In this document: piece by piece, positions 25,173 through 32,619 of the stretch
Numbering within the stretch: position 1 is the first letter of the stretch
How the letters are laid out: each line of letters opens with the position of its first letter
Assembly: GCA_035530055.1 (NCBI GenBank)
Contig: DATKVN010000008.1
Location: forward strand, 1 to 50,645
Reading direction: 5' to 3'
Source: a bacterium
GTDB lineage: Bacteria; UBA6262; WVXT01
DNA: 50,645 bases
The notes under the pieces: model-generated
What the model saw: the letters and a program-made list of their open reading frames with translations, nothing else
The model's database searches: none
Told to the model about the DNA's origin: nothing
Program-made: the position numbers and the translations under genes

Positions 25173-26671
25173 TTTCCAGAAAGATAGAAAAAATATTACT
25201 GATCCAGCCACCGTATGACATTTTAAGAATTGAACCCAAGACCACTCATCCTCCACTGGGACTGGCCTATCTTGCTAGTGTCTTAGAAAAGGACTATGAA
25301 GTAAAGATACTTGATGCTGTTGTAGAAGGTTTCGAAAATGAACAGGTTATCGATAGAGAATTCAAGAGATATGGTCTACATTTTGATGACATAAAGAGAG
25401 AAATAGAAAAATTTAATCCAGATGTTGTGGGAGTTTCTTGTCTTTTTTCTACTCAGGCTGAAAATTCTCATAAGGTTATCAAGCTTGCCAAGGAAGTAAA
25501 CCCAGATATAATTACACTATTTGGCGGAGCACACCCTTCGGCTCTTCCGGAGTTAGTAATGGAAGATGGCAATATTGATTTCGTCATAATTGGGGAGGGG
25601 GAGCACACTGCAAGGGAGTTACTTAGGGCGTTAGAGACAGGAAGTGGTTTTTTAGCGCTGGATGGATTGGCTTTCAGAGAAAATGGAAGAGTAAGAGTTT
25701 TACCGAAGACGAATTATATTCAACACCTGGATAGTCTTCCTTTTCCAGCGAGACATTTGCTTTTAATGGAAAAATATTTTAAAATAAATACTCCCATGGG
25801 AACAACAACTCGCAGAATACCGAATACTTGTCTTTCCACATCGAGAGGCTGTCCCGCTAATTGTATTTTCTGTTCTATCCATACGGTTTGGGGTAGAAAA
25901 TATAGACCTCGTCCTCCAGAAAATGTAATAAGTGAGATGGAATTTTTGATAAAAGAGTATGGAGTAAAGGAATTACAATTCTATGATGACAACCTCACGT
26001 TCGATAGAGAGAGGGCTTTTCGGATTTTCGATGAAATGATTAAAAAAAGACTTGACCTGTTATGGACTACTCCCAATGGAGTTGCCATTTGGGCGCTGGA
26101 TGAAGAATTGCTGAGGAAAATGAGGGAAAGCGGGTGCTATAAGATAAGTCTTGGGGTAGAATCTGGCGATGATTATGTTCTACGCCGTATAATTCAAAAA
26201 CCCCTGAACCTCAAAAAGGTAAAGCCAATAATCAATTTCTGCAGAAAATTAGGGATGGGTATAGATGCATTTTTTGTGGTCGGTTTTCCTGGAGAGACCA
26301 AGGAGCAGATGGAAAAGACTTTGAGATTTGCCCGAAGTTTGAAAGTAGATAACCTGAGTGTTACTCTTGCTACCCCGCATCCAGGCACCCGTCTCTACGA
26401 AATTTGTCAAAAAGAAAATTATCTCAGGCCGGGTTTTAACTTTAAAGTCATCAGGTCTCGCAGAGGTCAAATTGATACCCCTCAGTTTACTGCTAAAGAA
26501 GTAGAGAAGATGGTCTCCAGGGTTAACTTTATTTCTCGCTTAGAACTCGTCTTCAGGAGTCCAGCTGCTTTTTATGAGAGAGTAGTAAAGCGACTATTTA
26601 AAGAGCCAAAGTTTTTTATGGCTTTGGCTTATGAAACTATTAAGAAAATGTTTTCTTTAGGAGGAAGATAA
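25169..26671 (+). CDS. B12-binding radical SAM protein
   Basis: The 500-residue protein has a cobalamin-binding-like N-terminal domain (about 1-180, with 'HPPLGLAYLASVL' and 'LFGGAHPSALPE') and a radical SAM domain with Cys228, Cys232 and Cys235 in 'RGCPANCIFC'. A helical C-terminal tail follows. TTG 25169 is chosen because AGAGGT lies 8 bases upstream and the start overlaps the previous stop. Relatives include cobalamin-dependent methylases of lipids and natural products. The substrate is unknown. It abuts the sugar-nucleotide dehydrogenase gene with no gap. Confidence 0.85.
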   Translation: MISRKIEKILLIQPPYDILRIEPKTTHPPLGLAYLASVLEKDYEVKILDAVVEGFENEQVIDREFKRYGLHFDDIKREIEKFNPDVVGVSCLFSTQAENSHKVIKLAKEVNPDIITLFGGAHPSALPELVMEDGNIDFVIIGEGEHTARELLRALETGSGFLALDGLAFRENGRVRVLPKTNYIQHLDSLPFPARHLLLMEKYFKINTPMGTTTRRIPNTCLSTSRGCPANCIFCSIHTVWGRKYRPRPPENVISEMEFLIKEYGVKELQFYDDNLTFDRERAFRIFDEMIKKRLDLLWTTPNGVAIWALDEELLRKMRESGCYKISLGVESGDDYVLRRIIQKPLNLKKVKPIINFCRKLGMGIDAFFVVGFPGETKEQMEKTLRFARSLKVDNLSVTLATPHPGTRLYEICQKENYLRPGFNFKVIRSRRGQIDTPQFTAKEVEKMVSRVNFISRLELVFRSPAAFYERVVKRLFKEPKFFMALAYETIKKMFSLGGR

Positions 26672-27955
26672 ATGGAATTGAAAGAGAAAATTGTTCGGCA
26701 CAAAGCTAAAATCGGGGTTATTGGGTTAGGATACGTTGGGCTTCCTCTGGCAATGGAGTTTAGTAAAGCGGGATTTGATGTTACTGGAATTGAAATCGAT
26801 AAGGATAAAGTGAGAATGATTAATCGGGGAGAATCCTATATTCAAGATGTCAAGCAGAGCGAGTTAGAGGAGTTGGTAAAAAACAATAAACTGAAGGCAA
26901 CGATGGACTTCTCAGTTTTGAAAAAGATGGATGCCGTAAGTATATGCGTGCCCACGCCTTTACGCAAGACGAAAGACCCTGATATCTCTTATATTATTTC
27001 TGCCGTTGAAGAAGTGGCTAAATATTTGCGCCCAGGACAACTGGTTATACTGGAAAGCACTACCTATCCAGGCACAACGAGAGAGGTAATTCTTCCCCGA
27101 TTGGAAGCGAGAAATCTTCAAGTAGGAAAAGACTTCTTTCTGGTTTTCTCGCCGGAACGCGTAGACCCTGGCAATAAGATTTACACTATAAGGAATACAC
27201 CAAAAATTGTAAGTGGTATCACAAAGAAATGTACCAGTATTGCTGTTACTCTCTATGAACAGATAATTGATGAGGTGGTTCCTGTCTCCACGACGGAATC
27301 TGCGGAGATGGTAAAACTTCTGGAGAATACCTTTCGCATTGTTAACGTGGGATTGGTTAATGAGATTGCCCTCATCTGTGATAGGCTGAAATTGGACACC
27401 TGGGAGGTGATAGATGCAGCGGCCACAAAGCCATTCGGTTTTATGCCTTTCTATCCAGGTCCTGGTTTAGGAGGCCACTGCGTACCTGTAGACCCCCACT
27501 ATCTTTCCTGGAAACTGAAAGCTTTAAACTTTTATGCTCGTTTTATTGAACTGGCTGGTGAGATAAATATTAAAATGCCTGAGTTTCTGGTCAGTAAAAT
27601 TGATGCTGCACTGAATGAGAGAAAGAAAAGCATAAAGGGATCTAAAATCTTAATCTTAGGGGTAGCCTACAAAAGTAATGTTTCGGACATTCGGGAATCC
27701 CCGGCTTTGGATGTTATGAGGCTTCTCAAAGAAAGAGGAGGAAAGGTCGTATATAATGACCCTCATGTGCCTCAAGTAGAAGGACTGAAATCGATTCCCC
27801 TGACGGGGAGTTCTTTAAGAAATGCTGATTGCGTGGTAATCACCACTGCCCATAGTGACTATGATTATAAGCAGATTGTAGAGAACGCAAGGCTGGTTAT
27901 CGATTCCAGAAATGCAACCAAAGGAATAAAGAGTAAAAAGATAGTAAAACTGTGA
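26672..27955 (+). CDS. UDP-N-acetyl-D-glucosamine/galactosamine 6-dehydrogenase (WbpA/WbpO-like)
   Basis: The 427-residue NAD-dependent enzyme has the Rossmann start 'GVIGLGYVGLPLA' (about residues 16-28), 'CVPTPLRKTKDPD', 'ESTTYPGTT' and 'FSPERVDPGN'. The catalytic cysteine is Cys270 in 'GPGLGGHCVPVDP'. The motif set is that of the WbpA/TviB branch rather than the UDP-glucose dehydrogenase branch. It oxidises C6 of a UDP-HexNAc to the uronic acid. The neighbouring WbpP-like epimerase could make or use the galacto form. It is directly joined to the radical SAM gene upstream. Confidence 0.87.
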   Translation: MELKEKIVRHKAKIGVIGLGYVGLPLAMEFSKAGFDVTGIEIDKDKVRMINRGESYIQDVKQSELEELVKNNKLKATMDFSVLKKMDAVSICVPTPLRKTKDPDISYIISAVEEVAKYLRPGQLVILESTTYPGTTREVILPRLEARNLQVGKDFFLVFSPERVDPGNKIYTIRNTPKIVSGITKKCTSIAVTLYEQIIDEVVPVSTTESAEMVKLLENTFRIVNVGLVNEIALICDRLKLDTWEVIDAAATKPFGFMPFYPGPGLGGHCVPVDPHYLSWKLKALNFYARFIELAGEINIKMPEFLVSKIDAALNERKKSIKGSKILILGVAYKSNVSDIRESPALDVMRLLKERGGKVVYNDPHVPQVEGLKSIPLTGSSLRNADCVVITTAHSDYDYKQIVENARLVIDSRNATKGIKSKKIVKL

Positions 27956-27982
27956 AAAGCAACAAAGGGAAAGGAGAGAAGG

Positions 27983-28921
27983 TTGGCGTTATATTTAGTG
28001 ACTGGCGGAGCCGGTTTTATTGGCTCAAATATTGTTGAAGAATTGGTTAAAAAAGGGGAGAAAATCAGAATATTGGATGATTTCTCTACTGGTAAGAGAG
28101 AAAATATTGACGGGGTTAAAGATAGTATCGAGCTCATTGAAGGAGACCTCAGGGATTGGGAAATAGTTAAGAGAGTAATGGCGGGAGTCGATTTTGTCCT
28201 CCATCAGGGAGCTCTGCCCTCTGTAGAGAGGTCAATAGAAGACCCTCTCACCACTACTAAGGTTAACATCCTGGGGACATTGAATGTCTTATCGGCGGCG
28301 CGCGAGGCGAAAGTTGAAAGATTGGTTTATGCTTCTTCCTCATCGGTTTATGGAGATACTCCCACCTTACCTAAGAAAGAAGGAATGAAAGCTAATCCTC
28401 AGTCTCCCTATGCGGTCACTAAGTTGATTGGAGAAGAGTATTGTCGAATATACTATTCTATTTATGGACTGGAGACAGTTTGTCTGCGTTACTTTAATGT
28501 TTTTGGTCCCAGGCAGGATCCCGGTTCGCAATATGCAGCAGTCATTCCCAAATTCATCACTCTCATGTTGAAAGGCAAATCGCCTCCCATCTATGGTGAT
28601 GGTGAGCAATCGAGGGACTTCACTTTTATAGATAACGTAGTAGAAGCTAATTTACAAGCATGCACAGCAAAAGGGGCACCGGGAGAAGTATTCAATATTG
28701 CTTATGGTAAAAGAGTCACTATAAATGAATTGGTAGAGAGGCTGAATAAGATTCTCCAAACCAGAATAGAGCCTACTTATCAGAGTCCAAGAAAGGGTGA
28801 TGTGAGACATTCTTTGGCAGATATTTCTCAGGCTCGGAAGACTCTCCATTATTCACCTGAGATTGGGTTTGATGAGGGTCTAGAAAAGACTGTTCAGGGG
28901 TTTAGAGGTACCTTTTTCTAA
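27983..28921 (+). CDS. NAD-dependent UDP-HexNAc 4-epimerase (WbpP/TviC-like)
   Basis: The 312-residue extended SDR protein begins 'YLVTGGAGFIGSNIVEEL', and the catalytic YxxxK is in 'SPYAVTK' near residue 145. It has 'GDGEQSRDFTFIDNVV' and 'PRKGDVRHSLADIS', which are features of the WbpP/TviC branch that inverts C4 of UDP-GlcNAc or its uronic acid. TTG at 27983 is used; AAGGAGAGAA lies about 4-8 bases upstream. Together with the dehydrogenase it could produce UDP-GalNAcA. The next 200 bases hold tandem palindromic repeats. Confidence 0.85.
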   Translation: MALYLVTGGAGFIGSNIVEELVKKGEKIRILDDFSTGKRENIDGVKDSIELIEGDLRDWEIVKRVMAGVDFVLHQGALPSVERSIEDPLTTTKVNILGTLNVLSAAREAKVERLVYASSSSVYGDTPTLPKKEGMKANPQSPYAVTKLIGEEYCRIYYSIYGLETVCLRYFNVFGPRQDPGSQYAAVIPKFITLMLKGKSPPIYGDGEQSRDFTFIDNVVEANLQACTAKGAPGEVFNIAYGKRVTINELVERLNKILQTRIEPTYQSPRKGDVRHSLADISQARKTLHYSPEIGFDEGLEKTVQGFRGTFF

Positions 28922-28935
28922 ATTTTAAAAGCCTG

Positions 28936-28990
28936 TGGAGTAGCAGAGCTTGCTCTGCGTTATCATCGCGAAACAAGTTTCGCTACTCCA
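28936..28990. repeat. 55-bp cloverleaf-forming repeat (type B, copy 1)
   Basis: The 55 bases split exactly into an outer stem TGGAGTAGC / GCTACTCCA (9 bp) and three abutting arms: AGAGC-tt-GCTCT, GCG-ttatcat-CGC and GAAAC-aa-GTTTC. The layout is the same as in the 53-bp type A repeat, but the sequence is unrelated. Other copies are at 29064-29113 and 47324-47380, with a permuted copy at 7655-7710. Confidence 0.85.
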
Positions 28991-28998
28991 AAAACCCT

Positions 28999-29019
28999 GG
29001 AGTCCTTGCGAAAGCAAGG
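28999..29019. repeat. GAAA-capped hairpin with GGAGT lead-in
   Basis: GGAGT is followed by CCTTGC-GAAA-GCAAGG. Compared with the two units at 8402-8459 (CCTTCC/GGAAGG) and the one at 43918 (CCTCCC/GGGAGG), the stem differs on both sides in a compensating way while loop and lead-in are constant. Confidence 0.7.
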
Positions 29020-29031
29020 GATATTCAAAAA

Positions 29032-29113
29032 TGTAGCAGCAAAGCGTAAGCTTTGCCTTCCTTTAGCAGAGCTTGCTCTGCGTTATCATCGCGAAACAAG
29101 TTTCGCTACTCCA
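29032..29113. repeat. Hybrid palindromic repeat (type B, copy 2, with foreign left arm)
   Basis: From 29064 to 29113 the sequence is identical to the type B copy at 28941-28990. Its left outer-stem half is replaced by TGTAGC (29032-29037) and the hairpin GCAAAGC-gtaa-GCTTTGC (29038-29055), a module also found at 32547 and 36636. The copy therefore looks like a recombinant of two repeat types. It ends 16 bases before the TPR gene start at 29130. Confidence 0.75.
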
Positions 29114-29129
29114 AAACTAAAGGGGAAAG

Positions 29130-30152
29130 ATGAGTATTAAGTTAATAATTGGCGTTGCAACAGTTATCGTCTTTGTTGTATTATACTTTTTGTTAAAAGG
29201 ACTCTTACTCTCACTTTCCCGAAAAAAGAAGTATAGAAAAGTGAAAGATAGAATAAAGAGAAGTATAAAACCTCTCTCTAAAGAGAAAAGAGGCGAGAAA
29301 AGGTATTCGGTTTCTGAATATGAGGAATGTATCAGGAGGACTAAGGATAAGAATGTGAAAGCTTGGGGGAAGTGGCTTCTGGCTCAATTTTACCATGATA
29401 ATCCCCACCGCCAGAAAGATTACCTTGATAAAGCAATTGAGTGCTATACAGATATAATGAAGGAATTTTCGGATTACCCTTTTCACGAAGAGAGTTTATT
29501 CCGCTTGGGAAAGCTTCTCTTCTTTGAGAAGTTGGATCATAGGAAAGTCTGCGATGTATATCAACAGTTACTCAAGAAATATCCACGCTCTAAATGGGTG
29601 ATCGTTGCCAAGGAGAGAGTGGGGCTCGTTAGAAATAATCTTACCTACCCCCAGGCATTAAATGATTATATTCTTGCAGAAAAATATTTTGAACGGGGCA
29701 AATATGAAAAGAGCATCCAAAGTTTGCTCGATATCATTGAAAAATATCCCCAATCAGGACTGGCCAGCGAGGCCTTATATTTTCTGGGTGACATATATCA
29801 GTTTAAACTTAAAGATTACAGTAAAGCAATAGATGAATATCAGAATCTTATTCAGGAGTTTCCTCAGAGTAGATTTGTGGCCAATGCCCAATTTAAAATT
29901 GCCGAATGTTGTCGTAAACTGGAAAAGTGGCAAGAGGCAATTAAAGCCTACGAGAAATTCGTAAAAAATTACAGTCAATATGGCTATTCCGATTACGCCC
30001 AATTCTATATAGGGCAGTGCTATGAGAAATTGGAGGATTGGAAAAAGGCAAAAGATTCATATAGTTTAATTTCCGCTAATTATACTGAAAGCATATGGAC
30101 TGATATTGCCCGTAACAGGATTAAATATTTAGATAAACACCCAGGAGGTTAA
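29130..30152 (+). CDS. Membrane-anchored TPR protein
   Basis: The 340-residue protein has one N-terminal membrane segment (about residues 5-26) followed by a basic stretch and then helical repeats. At least four TPR units in the YbgF/BamD style are visible from about residue 175 to 330 (for example 'ALYFLGDIYQFKLKDYSKAI' and 'AQFYIGQCYEKLEDWKKAKD'). The soluble part would face the periplasm if the N-terminus is inside. It probably acts as a scaffold for envelope or polysaccharide assembly; no enzymatic motif is present. It lies two bases before the WecA-like gene and likely shares its transcript. Confidence 0.8.
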   Translation: MSIKLIIGVATVIVFVVLYFLLKGLLLSLSRKKKYRKVKDRIKRSIKPLSKEKRGEKRYSVSEYEECIRRTKDKNVKAWGKWLLAQFYHDNPHRQKDYLDKAIECYTDIMKEFSDYPFHEESLFRLGKLLFFEKLDHRKVCDVYQQLLKKYPRSKWVIVAKERVGLVRNNLTYPQALNDYILAEKYFERGKYEKSIQSLLDIIEKYPQSGLASEALYFLGDIYQFKLKDYSKAIDEYQNLIQEFPQSRFVANAQFKIAECCRKLEKWQEAIKAYEKFVKNYSQYGYSDYAQFYIGQCYEKLEDWKKAKDSYSLISANYTESIWTDIARNRIKYLDKHPGG

Positions 30153-30154
30153 CT

Positions 30155-31165
30155 ATGGTTTTCTATGTAGTGGCATTTTTCTTTGCTCTGGCTCTAGCGT
30201 ATGTGTTGACTCCTCTATTCCGAAAAATAGCACTTAAGTTTAAAATTCTCGACCATCCGGTCCCGAATATAAAAATTCATTCAAGGCCAGTTCCCTATTT
30301 AGGAGGCTTAGCCATCTGGTTGGCTTTTATTGTGACTCTTCTGGGAGTGAGGCTCCTCACCAGTTTTCCTACAGGCACTCTTCGTAATCTCCGCGGAATT
30401 TTCTATGGGGGAACTTTGATAATGGTCTTAGGACTTATTGACGACATTTGGAGGCTCGACTATAGAGTGAAACTTTTTGGACAGTTCATTGCTAGCATCA
30501 TCCTGATCCTGTACAATGTCAGGATAGAATTCATTTCCAGTCTCCCCCTGTCCATTTTTCTAACTATTTTCTGGGTAGTAGGCATAACTAATGCAGTTAA
30601 CATTATTGATATAATGGATGGTTTGGCTGCGGGAGTGGTAGTTATTGCCGGTTTGGCTTTTTCCTTCATTGCTTTACCCACGGAAAAGATTTATGTCAAC
30701 TTTGCTGCCTTAGCTCTTGCTGGAAGTTGCCTCGGTTTCTTAAGATACAACTGGCGACCGGCCAGGATATTTATGGGAGATTCCGGGAGCCTGTTTATCG
30801 GGTTCATTCTGGCTGCTGTCTCATTGGGGGAAAGTTATACAACAATAAATAATATTGGGCTTTTTGCTCCCTTTTTAGTCTTAGGCATTCCCATATATGA
30901 CACCTTATTGGTCATATTTTTCCGGCTAATTAATAGGAAGTCGATATTTGCTGGAAGTCGTGACCATTTTGCCTTCAGGCTGGAGGCAATGGGATACAAT
31001 AGAAAGAAAGTCGTTCTGATTAATTACTATCTCACAGCAATCTTAGGGCTTGCAGCATTTCTTATTACCGTAGTTAAATTTGAACTCGCAGTCATTATAT
31101 ATGCAGCGATTATCGCTTTTGCTATTCTTTACGCGACTCGTTTGATTTATGTCAGGGTGGAATGA
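30155..31165 (+). CDS. WecA/TagO-like polyprenyl-phosphate sugar-1-phosphate transferase
   Basis: The 336-residue protein has about ten membrane segments and the PNPT-family signatures: 'HSRPVPYLGG' (about residues 46-55), 'GLIDDIWRLDYRVK' (Asp-Asp metal site, about 96-109), 'NIIDIMDGLAAG' and 'RIFMGDSGS'. The C-terminal loop has 'SRDHFAFRL', where MraY and WecA use histidines in substrate binding. It should start glycan assembly by moving a HexNAc-1-phosphate to undecaprenyl phosphate. WecA/TagO fits better than MraY because no peptidoglycan genes are nearby. The ribosome-binding site AGGAGG at 30143 is strong. Confidence 0.87.
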   Translation: MVFYVVAFFFALALAYVLTPLFRKIALKFKILDHPVPNIKIHSRPVPYLGGLAIWLAFIVTLLGVRLLTSFPTGTLRNLRGIFYGGTLIMVLGLIDDIWRLDYRVKLFGQFIASIILILYNVRIEFISSLPLSIFLTIFWVVGITNAVNIIDIMDGLAAGVVVIAGLAFSFIALPTEKIYVNFAALALAGSCLGFLRYNWRPARIFMGDSGSLFIGFILAAVSLGESYTTINNIGLFAPFLVLGIPIYDTLLVIFFRLINRKSIFAGSRDHFAFRLEAMGYNRKKVVLINYYLTAILGLAAFLITVVKFELAVIIYAAIIAFAILYATRLIYVRVE

Positions 31166-32520
31166 TGGCTGGAAAAGTGTTAATAATAGGAGCGGGATTA
31201 ACCGGTTTAAGCACTGCTTTCCATCTGGAAAAGGTGGGAAGAATAGACTACTCAGTTTTTGAGAAAGAGAGAAAGGTCGGTGGTTTATGCCGTTCAGAGT
31301 ATAAGCCATGTCCAGGATTGAAAGGGAAGTTTACCTTCGATATCCTGGGACACCTCCTGCATCTGAAAGAGGAATATACAATAGGATTGGTAAAAGAACT
31401 CCTCAGTAAGAATCTCATATCCCATGATAGAGATGCCCATATCTATTCAAAAGGTGTGTATACGAGGTACCCATTCCAGGCAAACACATATGGTTTGCCA
31501 CCAAAAGTGGTGAAAGAATGTGTCTTTGGATTTATTGATGCCAAGTACCATTCTCTTCACTGCAAGACACGTCCACCTGAAGGATCGTTCTATAATTGGA
31601 TTCTGCAAAATTTTGGAGAGGGGATTGCTAAACATTTTATGATTCCCTATAATCAAAAAATATGGACAGTTCACCCACGAGACTTGACTTGTGGATGGAT
31701 AAAAGTGAACCCCAAATATGTGCCTTCGCCTAACATTCAGGAGGTAGTAATTGGTGCTTTGGAATACCAGAAAAAACATTTTGGATACAATGTCCGTTTC
31801 GACTATCCCCGCAGAGGGGGGATCCAGAAATTGCCTGACGCATTTGAAGCGAAGATTAAGAATCCGGTATTGAAAACAAACCTTTCCAGGGTAGACATAA
31901 GAAAAAAGGTGGCCTACTTCGATGGTGGAAAAATCGAGGAGAAGTTCCGATTTCTGGTTTCCACAGTTCCTCTACGAGAATTGATTTTGGAGATAATAGA
32001 AGATGTGCCAGGAAAGGTTAAGAACGCTGCTCTTAAATTGAAATATACTTCAGTTTTGAGTTTGAATCTGGGAATTAAACGCGAGGAGATGGACCATGGA
32101 CATTGGGTCTATTTTCCTGAAAAGGAATATCGCTTCTATCGGGTCGGCTTTCCCAAGAAGTTTTCAGATGAGATGTGCCCTCCTGGCACAAGCTCAGTCT
32201 ATGTTGAGATTGCCTATAAGCCTGGCGAAATAACCCCAGAAAAGGAAAGAGAACTCATCGCCAGGGCAAAAAAGGACCTGATCAAGGCTGGGATTCTGAG
32301 AACAGAGCGTGAAATCCTTGTGGAGCATCGGGAACGGATAGCCTATGCTTATGTCATTTATGACCGAAATCGAGATAGGAATTTAAAGATAATTCAGGAT
32401 TATCTGAAAGAGAAAGATATTTATTCAGTGGGACGATATGGTGGCTGGAAGTATTCTACGATGGAAGAGGCGATTTTAGAAGGAAAGGAAGTTGCAGAAA
32501 AGATAGCTTCAGAATTGTAG
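31165..32520 (+). CDS. FAD-dependent UDP-galactopyranose mutase-like/protoporphyrinogen-oxidase-like flavoprotein
   Basis: Two ATGs (31162, 31165) are possible; the second has better spacing from AGGGTGG. The 451-residue product begins with a dinucleotide-binding fold 'VLIIGAGLTGLSTAFHL', then 'FEKERKVGGLCRSE', and ends with the FAD-contact motif 'GRYGGWKYSTMEEAI' (about residues 415-430). The family includes UDP-galactopyranose mutases and amine-oxidase-like proteins. In this locus a role in sugar-nucleotide chemistry is likely but not proven. Its TAG stop (32518-32520) lies inside the left edge of the palindromic repeat at 32516. Confidence 0.75.
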   Translation: MAGKVLIIGAGLTGLSTAFHLEKVGRIDYSVFEKERKVGGLCRSEYKPCPGLKGKFTFDILGHLLHLKEEYTIGLVKELLSKNLISHDRDAHIYSKGVYTRYPFQANTYGLPPKVVKECVFGFIDAKYHSLHCKTRPPEGSFYNWILQNFGEGIAKHFMIPYNQKIWTVHPRDLTCGWIKVNPKYVPSPNIQEVVIGALEYQKKHFGYNVRFDYPRRGGIQKLPDAFEAKIKNPVLKTNLSRVDIRKKVAYFDGGKIEEKFRFLVSTVPLRELILEIIEDVPGKVKNAALKLKYTSVLSLNLGIKREEMDHGHWVYFPEKEYRFYRVGFPKKFSDEMCPPGTSSVYVEIAYKPGEITPEKERELIARAKKDLIKAGILRTEREILVEHRERIAYAYVIYDRNRDRNLKIIQDYLKEKDIYSVGRYGGWKYSTMEEAILEGKEVAEKIASEL

Positions 32521-32572
32521 CTGCAGAGCGAAGCTCTGCCAATGAAAGCAAAGCTCACGCTTTGCTGCTACA
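32516..32572. repeat. Palindromic repeat (type C) overlapping a stop codon
   Basis: The outer stem TGTAGC (32516-32521) / GCTACA (32567-32572) encloses hairpins GCAGAGC-gaa-GCTCTGC (32523-32539) and AGCAAAGC-tcac-GCTTTGCT (32547-32566). The stop codon of the flavoprotein gene is the TAG in TGTAGC. The same outer stem and arms enclose the nested element at 36546-36661. Confidence 0.8.
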
Positions 32573-32580
32573 GTATGCGC

Positions 32581-32610
32581 CCGACCAAAGGCGGGTCGGT
32601 CGCCTTTTTT
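32581..32610 (+). terminator. Intrinsic terminator or attenuator before the epimerase gene
   Basis: AAAGGCG (32587-32593) pairs perfectly with CGCCTTT (32601-32607) around a 7-base loop, and the T-run continues to 32610, as in a rho-independent terminator. The loop and its border hold GGTCGG (32594-32599), which can pair with CCGACC (32581-32586), so an alternative fold exists. The Shine-Dalgarno of the next gene (GGAGG, 32611) follows at once. Confidence 0.55.
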
Positions 32611-32619
32611 GGAGGAAAA

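Noticed and set aside
28936-29113. Short repeats as a possible CRISPR array
   Set aside because: Repeat units are internally palindromic, of unequal composition and spacing, with no series of regular spacers and no cas genes in the window.
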